NCBI GenBank assembly: GCA_946221385.1
Contig: CAMIGX010000005.1
Location: 62,001-126,000, forward strand
DNA length: 64,000 bases
Reading direction: 5' to 3'
Source: an uncultured Propionimicrobium sp.
GTDB taxonomy: Bacteria; Actinomycetota; Actinomycetes; Propionibacteriales; Propionibacteriaceae
Positions 54,233 to 63,094 of the stretch are shown here, piece after piece. The notes under the pieces were generated by a model, which had not been told where the DNA came from, did not search any database, and saw nothing but the letters and a program-made list of their open reading frames with translations. Numbering within the stretch: the stretch's first letter is position 1; the number at the start of each line of letters is the position of its first letter. A program made the position numbers and the translations under genes.

Positions 54233-55878
54233 CCGACGTCTTGCATATCGAGGGTCTGTCGAAGCGCTATGGCTCGGTGCAGGCCAATAAAGACATCACG
54301 CTACGCGTCGGGCGGGGCGAAATTGTCGCGCTATTGGGCGAAAATGGCGCTGGTAAATCGACCTTGGTAAAGCAGATTTTCGGGCTGGCCACCCCAGACA
54401 GCGGCTCGATCAGCATCAAGGGCGACGCTCGCCCGGTCACCGATCCGACCGACGCTATCAGCCGCGGCGTCGGCATGGTGCACCAGCATTTCCAGCTCGT
54501 GCCGGTCATGACCGTCACCGAAAATGTCATGTTGGGCGCTGAACCGATGAAAGCTGGTCGGCTCGATTTAAAGGCTGCCCGGCAAAATGTGCGAGACATT
54601 TCGCAGCGCTACGGACTAGCCGTCGACCCGGACGCGGTCATAGAAGATCTGCCAGTCGGCACCCAGCAGCGCGTCGAGATCATCAAGGCGCTATCCAAGC
54701 AGGTCGACCTGTTGATCTTGGACGAGCCGACCGCGGTATTGACCCCGCAAGAGACTGACGAGCTGCTCGCCGTCATGCGTGAACTCGCGGCCGCTGGCAC
54801 CTCGATCGTGTTCATCACCCACAAGCTGCGCGAAGTGCTCGCGGTGGCAGACCGGGTCTACGTGCTGCGCCGCGGTGAAGTCGTCGGCGAGGTGGACGCG
54901 AGCACGACGAATGCAGCGGAATTGGCTGAGATGATGGTCGGTCGTCCGGTCTTGTTGAACGTCGACAAGCAGCCTGCCCAGCCCGGCGAAGAGGTCTTGC
55001 GCGTCGAGGGACTGCAGGTCGCTGACGACCGAGGCATGACAGCTGTCGATGGCCTGTCTTTGTCAGTGCGGGCTGGTGAGATCGTCGGCATCGCAGGCGT
55101 CGAAGGAAATGGTCAGCGCGAGCTTGTCGAGGCGCTAGCGGGCATGCGGCGCAGCAAGGCCGGCAAGATCAGCGTCGCAGGCAAGAACCTTTCCAACCGG
55201 GAACCCGATATTTTTCATGACGCCGGCGTCGGCCACATTCCTGAAGACCGAGAACGTCATGGCTTAGTCGCGGGCTTTTCGATCGCGGACAATCTGGTGC
55301 TAAACCGCGGCCGGGACGACCATTTCCGGCGCTCGATCCTGCGTGATGAGAGCGCGATTGCTGAGAACGGTCGACTGCTCATAGAACAGTTTGACATTCG
55401 TGCAGCCAATGAGCAGTCCCCGGCGTCGAGCCTTTCGGGCGGCAACAAGCAGAAGGTCGTCGTCGCTCGCGAAATGTCAGCTGAACCGAAGCTGCTATTA
55501 GCCGCGCAACCAACTCGGGGCGTCGACGTGGGCTCGATCGAATTCATCCACCGACGCATCATCGAAGCTCGAGACGCCGGGGCGGGCGTGCTGCTGGTCT
55601 CTGCTGAGCTAGATGAAATCATGTCGGTCGCCGATCGGATCATGGTCATCCACGACGGCAAGATCATTGGCGAAATGCCCGCTGCCGGCGCAGACGCCAA
55701 TGTGATCGGCCAGTTGATGGCCGGCAATGCTGTGGGCGCTGGCGATCCGGTCGAAACGAGCTCGACTGCGGCAGCGTTGAACGAGGAAGTCGCCGAGGAA
55801 CTGGTCAATGACGCGCTCGTCGAGCCGACTCGAGCACGCCGGGCTGCGGCCAACGTAGAGCGGGCTCTCGACAACTAA
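54229..55878 (+). CDS. Nucleoside ABC transporter double ATPase
   Basis: A 549-residue protein with two fused ABC domains. The first has Walker A GENGAGKST (37-45), signature LPVGTQQRVEI, Walker B LLILDEPTAVLTP. The second has a degenerate P-loop (GVEGNGQREL), signature LSGGNKQKVVVAREM and a Walker B LLLAAQPTRGVDVG, in which the Asp-Glu is replaced. This asymmetry is usual in RbsA/MglA-like and NupO-like ATPases. The C-terminal about 50 residues are acidic. GTG start overlaps the permease stop. Confidence 0.92.
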   Translation: MTDVLHIEGLSKRYGSVQANKDITLRVGRGEIVALLGENGAGKSTLVKQIFGLATPDSGSISIKGDARPVTDPTDAISRGVGMVHQHFQLVPVMTVTENVMLGAEPMKAGRLDLKAARQNVRDISQRYGLAVDPDAVIEDLPVGTQQRVEIIKALSKQVDLLILDEPTAVLTPQETDELLAVMRELAAAGTSIVFITHKLREVLAVADRVYVLRRGEVVGEVDASTTNAAELAEMMVGRPVLLNVDKQPAQPGEEVLRVEGLQVADDRGMTAVDGLSLSVRAGEIVGIAGVEGNGQRELVEALAGMRRSKAGKISVAGKNLSNREPDIFHDAGVGHIPEDRERHGLVAGFSIADNLVLNRGRDDHFRRSILRDESAIAENGRLLIEQFDIRAANEQSPASSLSGGNKQKVVVAREMSAEPKLLLAAQPTRGVDVGSIEFIHRRIIEARDAGAGVLLVSAELDEIMSVADRIMVIHDGKIIGEMPAAGADANVIGQLMAGNAVGAGDPVETSSTAAALNEEVAEELVNDALVEPTRARRAAANVERALDN

Positions 55879-55919
55879 CAAATGAGCCGTGCTCGACCGG
55901 GTAACTACGACGGCTAGGC

Positions 55920-55945
55920 GGAATAGCTATGTCGGCTCAGCTGTT
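55920..55945 (+). promoter_or_regulatory. SigR-type promoter of rpmE
   Basis: GGAAT (55920-55924), 18 bases and GTT (55943-55945) fit GGAAT-N18-GTT exactly. The rpmE start lies 90 bases downstream. rpmE is a known SigR target in Streptomyces coelicolor, which supports the call. An overlapping TAAACT at 55947 may serve as a housekeeping -10. Confidence 0.75.
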
Positions 55946-56034
55946 GTAAACTAGTCGGTCGGCGCCGGTTCACGTCAGCTGGAATACCTAGCCAGCAGCT
56001 CTGACGACCCGGGCTGTGAACTCAAGGAGAAATG

Positions 56035-56244
56035 ATGAAGCAGGGCATTCACCCCGAATATCACGAAGTCAAGGTCGTGTGCACCTGTGGCAATACCTTC
56101 ACCACTCGTTCCACTTTGGAGAACGACGTGATGAGCGCTGACGTGTGCGCCGATTGCCACCCCTTCTACACCGGCAAGCAGAAGATCCTGGACACCGGTG
56201 GTCGTGTCGCGCGCTTCGAGCGTCGTTACGGCGGCAAGAAATAG
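56035..56244 (+). CDS. rpmE: 50S ribosomal protein bL31, zinc-binding form
   Basis: A 69-residue protein of the C+ class: CTCG near residue 16 and CADCHPFYTGKQKILDTGGRV, giving the four-Cys zinc site. It sits on the 50S central protuberance and contacts the 30S head. The second ATG (56035) is favoured since AAGGAG lies 5 bases upstream; ATG 56032 is too close. The SigR promoter links it to thiol stress, plausible because its zinc thiolates can be oxidised. A strong terminator follows. Confidence 0.96.
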   Translation: MKQGIHPEYHEVKVVCTCGNTFTTRSTLENDVMSADVCADCHPFYTGKQKILDTGGRVARFERRYGGKK

Positions 56245-56251
56245 TCTTCAT

Positions 56252-56297
56252 ACGCAGGCGCTGGCGGAACTATCTCCCCAGCGCCTGCGTCTTTTTT
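56252..56297 (+). terminator. Rho-independent terminator of rpmE
   Basis: ACGCAGGCGCTGG (56252-56264) pairs perfectly with CCAGCGCCTGCGT (56278-56290), 13 bp, followed by six T at 56292-56297. Confidence 0.96.
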
Positions 56298-56351
56298 GTG
56301 CTGCGGATTTTCATGCAGCTTCAGTAACCAGCTTCAGCCAGGGGGTTTACG

Positions 56352-57479
56352 GTGGCCGGTGGTGATTCTGCGGCTAGCTCAGGCGATTTGCTCGCCTCAG
56401 CCGAGCCGTTACGTGCTGAATATGAGGAAGTCACCCGTCAATTGGCTGACCCTGAGGTACTGGCTGACGTCAGCAGGTCACGCAAAGTGGGTCGCAGATT
56501 CGCTCAGCTCGGGCCTATCGTCAAGGCACTGGCCGAATATGAGCAGCTCGTCGAAGACATTTCCGCAGCCGAAGAACTAGCCCTCGAAGATCCTGAATTT
56601 GGCGCAGAACTACCGGCATTGCGCGAACGGCTCGACAGCAACGTCGAAAAATTGACGGCCTTGCTCGCGCCCCGTGATCCCAATGACGACAATGACGCGA
56701 TCATGGAGATCAAATCGGGCGAAGGCGGCGAAGAGTCAGCGTTGTTCGCCGGCGATCTGCTCAATATGTATTTGCGCTACGGCGAATCGCGCGGTTGGAA
56801 AGCTGAGATCCTCGATAACGAACAGACTGATCTGGGCGGTATCAAGACCGTGACCGTCGCGTTCCGAGATGGGGGCTCGGATCCAGAAAATGCGCCCTAC
56901 GGAGTGTTGAAATTTGAAGGCGGTGTGCACCGCGTGCAGCGCGTCCCCGTCACCGAATCCCAGGGGCGCATTCACACTTCAGCTGCGGGCGTGCTGGTGA
57001 TGCCTGACGTGGAGCCTGAGGACGTCGAAATCAATGACGACGATCTGCGCATCGACGTCTACCGCTCTTCTGGCAAGGGTGGCCAGGGCGTCAATACGAC
57101 CGACTCTGCGGTCCGCATCACCCACCTGCCCAGCGGCATCGTCGTGACCTGCCAAGACGAGCGATCACAGCTGCAAAATAAGGAACAGGCGTTGCGGATC
57201 TTGCGGGCGCGCTTGGTTGCGCAGGCGGAACTGGAGCAAGCCCAGGAAGCTTCGGCAGCGCGTGCCTCCCAGGTGCGCAGCGTCGACCGCAGCGAGCGCA
57301 TCCGCACCTACAACTTCCCGGAGAATCGCATCACCGATCACCGGATCGGTTTCAAAGCGCACAATCTTGATCAAGTGCTAGGCGGTGATCTGGGGGCAGT
57401 CATTGAAGCGCTGCTAGCCGCTGATTTGGCAGAGCGTCTGGCCTCGTCAAATCCGGCAGCTGGTGAAAGCCGTGCCTGA
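56352..57479 (+). CDS. prfA: Peptide chain release factor 1
   Basis: A 375-residue class I release factor. The stop-codon recognition tripeptide region is VPVTESQGRIHTS (PVT for the usual PxT), and GGQ is at residues 243-245 in GKGGQGVNTTDSAVR. It recognises UAA and UAG; its GGQ is methylated by PrmC encoded next. GTG 56352 follows AGGGGG by 6 bases. The 3' end overlaps prmC by 17 bases. Confidence 0.95.
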   Translation: MAGGDSAASSGDLLASAEPLRAEYEEVTRQLADPEVLADVSRSRKVGRRFAQLGPIVKALAEYEQLVEDISAAEELALEDPEFGAELPALRERLDSNVEKLTALLAPRDPNDDNDAIMEIKSGEGGEESALFAGDLLNMYLRYGESRGWKAEILDNEQTDLGGIKTVTVAFRDGGSDPENAPYGVLKFEGGVHRVQRVPVTESQGRIHTSAAGVLVMPDVEPEDVEINDDDLRIDVYRSSGKGGQGVNTTDSAVRITHLPSGIVVTCQDERSQLQNKEQALRILRARLVAQAELEQAQEASAARASQVRSVDRSERIRTYNFPENRITDHRIGFKAHNLDQVLGGDLGAVIEALLAADLAERLASSNPAAGESRA

Positions 57480-58449
57480 GGATAACGCCGAGGTCGTAGC
57501 GTCAGCGCACGAAATCTGGCAGCGGCTGAGCAGCAAAGATGATGACGCTTCCGCCAGGCGCCCGGCTGAACTGATCCGCGCGGCTAGTGCACATTTGGCG
57601 CGCGCCGGCTTGCCGAGCCCTGCCGTGGACGCCCGGCTGCTGCTGCGTCACGTCACTAATCTCACCTCAGCTGAGCTGCTGATTTCTGGGTCACTTGACC
57701 AGCCAACTGCGCAGCAGTTCCAATCACTGGTCATGCAGCGCGCTGCTGGGGCGCCGATCCAACATCTGACCGGCCGAGCACCATTTCGTTATGTTGAGCT
57801 AGCTGTCGGACCCGGGGTGTTCATCCCACGTCCAGAAACGGAGTTGGTCGCAGGTGCTGCGATCGACGAAGCCAAGCGTTTGATCGCGTTGGGGCAGCGG
57901 GTTCAGGTCGTTGAGTTGTGTGCTGGCTCGGGGGCAATTAGTCGCTCGCTGGTCGACGAAGTGCCCGGCATTGCGGTCACTGCCGTCGAGCTGTCCGCTG
58001 ACGCGCTGCCATATCTGCGGCGAAATCTGGCCGAATATGACCAAGTCGACATCGTGCATGCTGATCTGGTCGAGCTGCCGCAGCTTCGTCCGCAGCTGAT
58101 CGGTAACGTCGACATCGTCGTGGTCAATCCGCCCTATGTGCCGACAAGCCAGGAGCTACCAGCTGACGTGCAGGCTGATCCAGCGTTGGCACTTTATGGC
58201 GGTTCAGATGGCTTGGAAGTCATCCGGACGTTGCTGCCGATAGCCCATGAATTGTTGGCCTCAGCCGGTTTGCTGGTCATCGAACACGGCGACGACCAAG
58301 GCGAACGGGTCGTCGAATTGCTTCAAGCGGCAGATTTTGCGCAAGCTGAGTATCACTACGATCTGACCAAGCGGGAACGATTTTCTACCGCGCGACGAGG
58401 CAAGTCCGATTTGTCGCGGGTGCACGGCGACCTGACGGAGGGCAAGTGA
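57463..58449 (+). CDS. prmC: Release-factor glutamine methyltransferase
   Basis: A 328-residue SAM-dependent enzyme methylating the GGQ glutamine of release factors. The N-terminal helical domain (about 30-110) precedes a Rossmann methyltransferase with VVELCAGSGAISRSL (SAM loop) and the catalytic NPPY in VVNPPYVPTSQE. The start overlaps prfA; GTG 57463 is used, GTG 57472 is an alternative. The stop overlaps sua5 (GTGA), so prfA-prmC-sua5 are coupled. Confidence 0.93.
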   Translation: MKAVPEDNAEVVASAHEIWQRLSSKDDDASARRPAELIRAASAHLARAGLPSPAVDARLLLRHVTNLTSAELLISGSLDQPTAQQFQSLVMQRAAGAPIQHLTGRAPFRYVELAVGPGVFIPRPETELVAGAAIDEAKRLIALGQRVQVVELCAGSGAISRSLVDEVPGIAVTAVELSADALPYLRRNLAEYDQVDIVHADLVELPQLRPQLIGNVDIVVVNPPYVPTSQELPADVQADPALALYGGSDGLEVIRTLLPIAHELLASAGLLVIEHGDDQGERVVELLQAADFAQAEYHYDLTKRERFSTARRGKSDLSRVHGDLTEGK

Positions 58450-59435
58450 GCGAGGAATTGAGCGCGGCTGAGCTAGCGCGTCAAATGCTCCTGAACGAGG
58501 CGGCCAGCCGCGCAGAATCAGCTGACGACGCGACCGAGCAGCCCAACGACACTGATTGCGTGCACGTCGACGAGCTGCCAGGACTGGGAAGCGATGAGAT
58601 CGAGCAGGCGGTGGAAGAGGCAACGGGGGAGCAGCTAAACACTGCATCCGACTCCAAAGCAGATTTTCCTGCCGCCGATGCTCAGCCGAATGGCAGGGAA
58701 GACCAGAGTTCGGATGGCCCGGCAGCGGCATTGCCTGTCGCTGGCTCCCAGCCGCCGGCCCAGACCACCGTCGACGTCAGTGATCGGATCTATGATCTCG
58801 CTAATCAGCGTGACGAGGCCTTGGCAGCGGCTAGCGAGGCCGTGCGAGCTGGCGGGTGCATCGTCTTGCCGACCGACACCGTCTATGGCATTGGTGCTAA
58901 TGCCTTCAATCCGCGAGCCGTGCAAGCCCTATTGGACGCCAAGCAACGCGGCCGGGACATGCCACCGCCAGTGCTCATTGCCGAACCCGAACTGCTGCCT
59001 GCCTTGGTCGCTGAGGTCTCAGAATCTGCGCAATCGCTAGTCATTAACTTTTGGCCGGGCGCGCTGACATTGATCTTCAATGCCCAAAGCGGCATGCAGT
59101 TGGACTTGGGAGAAACCGGCGGGACGATCGCGGTGCGCGTGCCTGATCACGAGCTGACCAGAGATCTCTTGCGTGCCACTGGTCCGCTGGCCGTCAGCAG
59201 CGCCAATTTGACCGGGCAACCGGCGGCTACCGACGTCCAAGCGGCGGCAGATCAGCTGGGCGAGACCGTCCGGGTCTATTTAGACGGGGGAGCCACACCA
59301 GGCAATGTACCATCCACGATCGTCGACTTTAGCCAGACCAATACCGGGCAGATCGTGCGGCACGGCGTGCTGAGTTTTGACGAATTGCGCGAGAGAGCGC
59401 CGTTCTTGACTGATATTCCCGACGCGGGAGGCTGA
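58446..59435 (+). CDS. L-threonylcarbamoyladenylate synthase with an acidic N-terminal extension
   Basis: A 329-residue protein of the Sua5/YrdC/YwlC family. The YrdC fold begins near residue 110 with CIVLPTDTVYGIGANAF, and has KQRGRDMPPPVL and AVSSANLTGQPAA; it makes threonylcarbamoyl-AMP for tRNA t6A37. The first about 110 residues are unusual: acidic, Ala/Glu/Gln/Asp-rich and without a recognisable fold, while typical actinobacterial proteins are about 210-260 residues. GTG start overlapping prmC by 4 bases fixes the extension as translated. The C-terminal Sua5 domain is absent. Confidence 0.9.
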   Translation: MSEELSAAELARQMLLNEAASRAESADDATEQPNDTDCVHVDELPGLGSDEIEQAVEEATGEQLNTASDSKADFPAADAQPNGREDQSSDGPAAALPVAGSQPPAQTTVDVSDRIYDLANQRDEALAAASEAVRAGGCIVLPTDTVYGIGANAFNPRAVQALLDAKQRGRDMPPPVLIAEPELLPALVAEVSESAQSLVINFWPGALTLIFNAQSGMQLDLGETGGTIAVRVPDHELTRDLLRATGPLAVSSANLTGQPAATDVQAAADQLGETVRVYLDGGATPGNVPSTIVDFSQTNTGQIVRHGVLSFDELRERAPFLTDIPDAGG

Positions 59436-59436
59436 C

Positions 59437-60585
59437 GTGCGCGAATATTTGCTCGTCATGCTCGCTGCGACGGCCTGCTGCTATCTGCTGGCCGGGCTAT
59501 TTCGCCGGGTCGCGGTGCAGACCGGCATGCTCGCCCCGGTGCGAGATCGTGACATGCATGGCCGTCCCACGCCCTACTTGGGTGGTGTGGCGATGCTCTT
59601 CGGGGTCGGCGTGGCTTTCTTGCTGGCTTCTAGGATGCCCTTCTTGGGTCGCCATGAGGTCGTCAGCAAAGACTCACTGGGCATTTTCGTTGCGGCGAGC
59701 GTCATCTGCATCGTCGGCTTGATTGACGACGCCATCGAACTGCCGGCGATCGCTAAAGCGGCCGGACAAGTGTTAGCTGCTGGGCTAGCGGTCTTATTTG
59801 GCGTGCGCATGTATTGGATCTCACTGCCCAATCAGATCATCGCCCTAGATCAAGCCTCATCAATCTTGATAACCGTGATCTTCATCTTCATTTGCGTCAA
59901 CGCCGTCAATTTCGTTGACGGCCTGGACGGTCTAGCGGCCGGCGTGGTGGGCATCGGCGCCAGCGCGATGTTCTTCTACACCTACGTACTAGCTCGCGAA
60001 CAGAATCTGGTCATCGCCACGACATCTAGCTTGGTTGCAGTGGCGATCACAGGGGCGTGCTTGGGCTTCTTGCCGCATAACTTTGCTAAGGCGCGGATGT
60101 TCATGGGTGACGCCGGAGCCATGCTGCTGGGCTTGCTTTTGGCTTGCTCTTCGCTGTCGCTGACCGGACAAATCGACGCCGCGGCGCTGGATCCAGCTGG
60201 GGTCGGCATGATGCCTAGCTGGATGATCTTGCTGTTGCCGTTTGCCGTCATGGCGTTGCCGATCTTCGACATGACCTTGGCTTATATTCGGCGCACCGCC
60301 AGCGGTCGCTGGTGGTTTGAAGCCGATCGGCGACATCTGCACCATCGGCTGGTCGCCGCCGGGAATTCGACGGTGAGAGCCGTCCTATTGATGTATCTGT
60401 GGACCGCAGTGATTGCCTATGGTGCGGTCACGGTCGCTTTATTGCAATCGGTATGGGCGCTATTGGCTTGGCTGATCATCGCAATCCTGGTCATCGGTGG
60501 CACCTCAGTGCCGATGATCCAAAATGCGCGACAGCAGCGCACCGACCAAGAACTGATCACGACGACGCAACAGGAGCCTCGATGA
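59437..60585 (+). CDS. wecA: Undecaprenyl-phosphate GlcNAc-1-phosphate transferase
   Basis: A 382-residue integral membrane enzyme of the MraY/WecA family, with about eleven helices. Catalytic motifs are RDRDMHGRPTPYLGGVAM, IVGLIDDAIELPAIAK (Asp pair), NFVDGLDGLAAG, FMGDAGAMLLG and the HIHHR-type loop DRRHLHHRL. It starts linkage-unit or arabinogalactan synthesis by forming polyprenyl-PP-GlcNAc; in mycobacteria the gene is called rfe or wecA and lies at this same place before atpI. GTG 59437 follows GGAGG by 6 bases. Confidence 0.92.
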   Translation: MREYLLVMLAATACCYLLAGLFRRVAVQTGMLAPVRDRDMHGRPTPYLGGVAMLFGVGVAFLLASRMPFLGRHEVVSKDSLGIFVAASVICIVGLIDDAIELPAIAKAAGQVLAAGLAVLFGVRMYWISLPNQIIALDQASSILITVIFIFICVNAVNFVDGLDGLAAGVVGIGASAMFFYTYVLAREQNLVIATTSSLVAVAITGACLGFLPHNFAKARMFMGDAGAMLLGLLLACSSLSLTGQIDAAALDPAGVGMMPSWMILLLPFAVMALPIFDMTLAYIRRTASGRWWFEADRRHLHHRLVAAGNSTVRAVLLMYLWTAVIAYGAVTVALLQSVWALLAWLIIAILVIGGTSVPMIQNARQQRTDQELITTTQQEPR

Positions 60586-61067
60586 GCAGCCGATCTGAGC
60601 ATCCGGAAGCCTCGACGCCATCTGGGCAGCGACCCAATCAGGCAAGTCAACTCGAACTATCCCGTGCGGTAACCGTCATGTCGCGCTGGGCGATGTTCAT
60701 GGGATCGCTGAGTAGTTTGATCGTCATCGGGCTGGGCTTTTGGGTTGGTGGGCTAGCTGGCATGCTCGGCGCCGCCGTCTCGGCAGGCCTGGTGCTCGGC
60801 TTTTTCGTGCTTGGGCATGTGATCGAATCCGTGACGATGCAACGCGCCGACGGTTTTGGTCTGGCTGCGCAGGTGATCAGCTTCGTAGTGCGCATCGTCA
60901 TCTTTGCCGCGCTGCTGTGGGCTGTCGCAAACTGGGGATTGGATGACGGCACACTGTCGCGCACCTGGTTGGCTGTCGGTGCGGTGACAGGACTACTGGC
61001 TTGGCAGGCTGGATTGATCCTCGGCGACAGCAAAGCCAAGTTGCCGACGATCATCAAGGACCACTGA
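60582..61067 (+). CDS. atpI: ATP synthase accessory protein AtpI
   Basis: A 161-residue membrane protein with four hydrophobic segments (FMGSLSSLIVIGLGFWVGG, AVSAGLVLGFFVLGHVI, VISFVVRIVIFAALLWAV, WLAVGAVTGLLAWQAGLILG) after a hydrophilic N-terminus. AtpI assists c-ring assembly. Its ATG overlaps the wecA stop, so the atp operon continues from the wecA message. Confidence 0.85.
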   Translation: MSSRSEHPEASTPSGQRPNQASQLELSRAVTVMSRWAMFMGSLSSLIVIGLGFWVGGLAGMLGAAVSAGLVLGFFVLGHVIESVTMQRADGFGLAAQVISFVVRIVIFAALLWAVANWGLDDGTLSRTWLAVGAVTGLLAWQAGLILGDSKAKLPTIIKDH

Positions 61068-61068
61068 A

Positions 61069-61359
61069 ATGTCAGAATCCGGCAAACGACCGCAATCTGG
61101 TTCGTCAATATGGCCTGGGACTGGTAGAAATATCCCCAGACCAGATGACAGCGATCGCCAAGACTCCAGTTCGTCGCCAAGTTCTGACGTCGGAATGCGA
61201 ATCTTCGCGAGCTTGCTCGCCGGAATCGTGGCCTACGGGGGACTAGGTTGGCTGGCTGATCAGACGCTAGATTCCAAATGGTTCATGCCCTTGGGTATGG
61301 TGATCGGACTGGTCTTATCGGTGTACGCGATCATTAGGAAATACGGGAGCGATTCGTGA
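61069..61359 (+). CDS. atpZ: AtpZ-like ATP synthase accessory protein
   Basis: A 96-residue protein: a polar Ser/Asp/Pro-rich first half and two transmembrane helices (MRIFASLLAGIVAYGGLGWLA and FMPLGMVIGLVLSVYAII) with a short basic end, the AtpZ/AtpI-like pattern. AtpZ has been linked to c-ring assembly and Mg or Ca uptake in other bacteria. It overlaps atpB by a GTGA. Confidence 0.8.
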   Translation: MSESGKRPQSGSSIWPGTGRNIPRPDDSDRQDSSSSPSSDVGMRIFASLLAGIVAYGGLGWLADQTLDSKWFMPLGMVIGLVLSVYAIIRKYGSDS

Positions 61360-62174
61360 GCAGTTGCCATCTCGCCGCCATCACGTCGAGTCTTCCCTTG
61401 CAGATTCTAGTGCCGGCTGAAGGATATACCCCTCCTGGTGTCGACGACTTCCGTTTCCCCGGCCTATTTGGCACTGACTGGCTCAATAAGCCGATGCTGC
61501 AGATCTTCATCGCAGCGGCCTGCGTCTTATTGTTATGGCTATTGGGCAGCCGAAACCTAAAGGTGATTCCTGGCAAAGGCCAATTTTTCATGGAATCGCT
61601 TTATAACTTCATTCGCAACGGCGTCGCCCGCGAAATCATCGGCCCGAATTTCCAGAAATACACCGGCATTTTGGTGGCCATGTTCACCTTCGTGCTGATT
61701 AATAACTGGTTTGGCGAATTCTTCCTTTTCATGTTCCCGACATTTTCCAATATCGGTTACACCTGGGGACTGGTGGCTTTCGTCTATATCACCTATATCG
61801 TGGCCGGCCTAGCGACCCACGGTTTCAAGTACTTCAAGATCGCCCTCATCCCTGAGGGTGTGCCATGGTATCTGTGGCCGCTGATCATTCCGATCGAATT
61901 CATCTCGAACTTCGTCACTCGACCGCTGACGCTGGCCGTCCGTCTGTTCGCCAATATGTTTGCTGGTCACCTGTCGATCATGGTCTTCGTGATCGGCGGC
62001 GCATTCCTGCTGACCTATGCCAATAACTTGATTTTCAATATCGCCGGTGGTGTCTCCTTGGTCTTCAGCCTGGCGATGCTGTGCTTGGAATTATTCATTG
62101 GTTTCTTGCAGGCCTATATCTTCACCATCCTGACCGCCCAATATATTTCCTCGTCAATTAGCGATTCACACTGA
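61356..62174 (+). CDS. atpB: ATP synthase Fo subunit a
   Basis: A 272-residue membrane subunit. The essential Arg for proton transfer is in LAVRLFANMFAGHLSIM, and the downstream helix ends LQAYIFTILTAQYIS. Family length and the five to six helices are complete. GTG 61356 overlaps atpZ; a later start is not ruled out, since the first about 20 residues are polar and not conserved. Confidence 0.94.
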   Translation: MSSCHLAAITSSLPLQILVPAEGYTPPGVDDFRFPGLFGTDWLNKPMLQIFIAAACVLLLWLLGSRNLKVIPGKGQFFMESLYNFIRNGVAREIIGPNFQKYTGILVAMFTFVLINNWFGEFFLFMFPTFSNIGYTWGLVAFVYITYIVAGLATHGFKYFKIALIPEGVPWYLWPLIIPIEFISNFVTRPLTLAVRLFANMFAGHLSIMVFVIGGAFLLTYANNLIFNIAGGVSLVFSLAMLCLELFIGFLQAYIFTILTAQYISSSISDSH

Positions 62175-62229
62175 CCGATAATTGCCGAGAAAGTCGTCTT
62201 AGACGAAACCCTAGAAAGGAAATACGAGA

Positions 62230-62448
62230 ATGACCCCAATGGAGATCACCGGCTCGATCAACGTCCTCGGCTACGCCCTGGCGACCATCGGCCCGGCCAT
62301 CGGCGTTAGCTGGATCTTTGCCTCGGTCATCAACGGCACCGCCCGTCAGCCTGAGGCTCGCGGCGCGATGATGGGCTCTGCCTACATCGGCTTCGCCGTG
62401 GTTGAGGCGCTGGCCATTCTGGGCTTCGTGCTCGCCTTCGTTGCCTGA
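62230..62448 (+). CDS. atpE: ATP synthase Fo subunit c
   Basis: A 72-residue hairpin of two membrane helices joined by the polar loop ARQPEARG. The ion-binding carboxylate is Glu59 in GFAVVEALAIL; the surroundings lack a clear sodium-binding signature, so protons are the likely coupling ion. AAAGGAAAT precedes ATG 62230. The 55-base gap to atpB allows independent, stronger translation for the multicopy ring. Confidence 0.96.
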   Translation: MTPMEITGSINVLGYALATIGPAIGVSWIFASVINGTARQPEARGAMMGSAYIGFAVVEALAILGFVLAFVA

Positions 62449-62458
62449 TCGGACTTTC

Positions 62459-63094
62459 ATGATCGGCAACGCTTTCGTCCCCATGGAGGGGACCTTTGGC
62501 CCGCTGGCCCCGGAGCATTGGTCCGAGGTCATCGTTGGTCTGGTGCTAGCTGTGTTGCTGGCTTTTGCCATCCAGCGCTTCGTCGTGCCGCGTTTTGAAA
62601 AGGTCTATGCGGAACGCTCCGAGCAGATCGCTGGCGGCATCAAGCGAGCTGAGCAAGCACAGCTGGAGGCGCAGGCGAGCAAGGACGAGTACCAGCAGCT
62701 GCTGAGCTCGGCGCGTGATGACGCAAACCAGATGCGGGAACAAGCCCGTCAGCAAGGTGCGCAGATCATCGAGCAGGCACGTGCTCAAGGACAGCGTGAA
62801 TCTGAGCGCATCGTCGAGCAGGGTCGCACCCAGATCTCGGCGGAACGTGATCAGGCTTACGACCAGCTGCGCACTCAGGTCGGCGCCTTGGCGACGACGC
62901 TGGCAGGTCGACTGGTAGGGGAGTCTTTGGCTGACGAGGCCGCAACCAGTCGATCGGTTGATCGCTTCTTGGCTGAATTAGCCGAGCAGCCGAAACGTGA
63001 CACGCCGCTGCCCGCTGGCACGCGTACTCACAACCTCGCGCACAGCGACGAATCAGCGAGCGCAAATCCGCTGGGACTGGAGCCGCAGGAATGA
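62459..63094 (+). CDS. atpF: ATP synthase Fo subunit b
   Basis: A 211-residue stator subunit. One N-terminal membrane helix (VIVGLVLAVLLAFAIQRFVV) is followed by a long charged helix rich in Glu, Gln and Arg (residues about 50-160). An uncommon extra tail of about 30 residues (TPLPAGTRTH... to LGLEPQE) follows the dimerisation region. It overlaps atpH by ATGA. Separate b and delta genes exclude the mycobacterial b-delta fusion. Confidence 0.93.
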   Translation: MIGNAFVPMEGTFGPLAPEHWSEVIVGLVLAVLLAFAIQRFVVPRFEKVYAERSEQIAGGIKRAEQAQLEAQASKDEYQQLLSSARDDANQMREQARQQGAQIIEQARAQGQRESERIVEQGRTQISAERDQAYDQLRTQVGALATTLAGRLVGESLADEAATSRSVDRFLAELAEQPKRDTPLPAGTRTHNLAHSDESASANPLGLEPQE

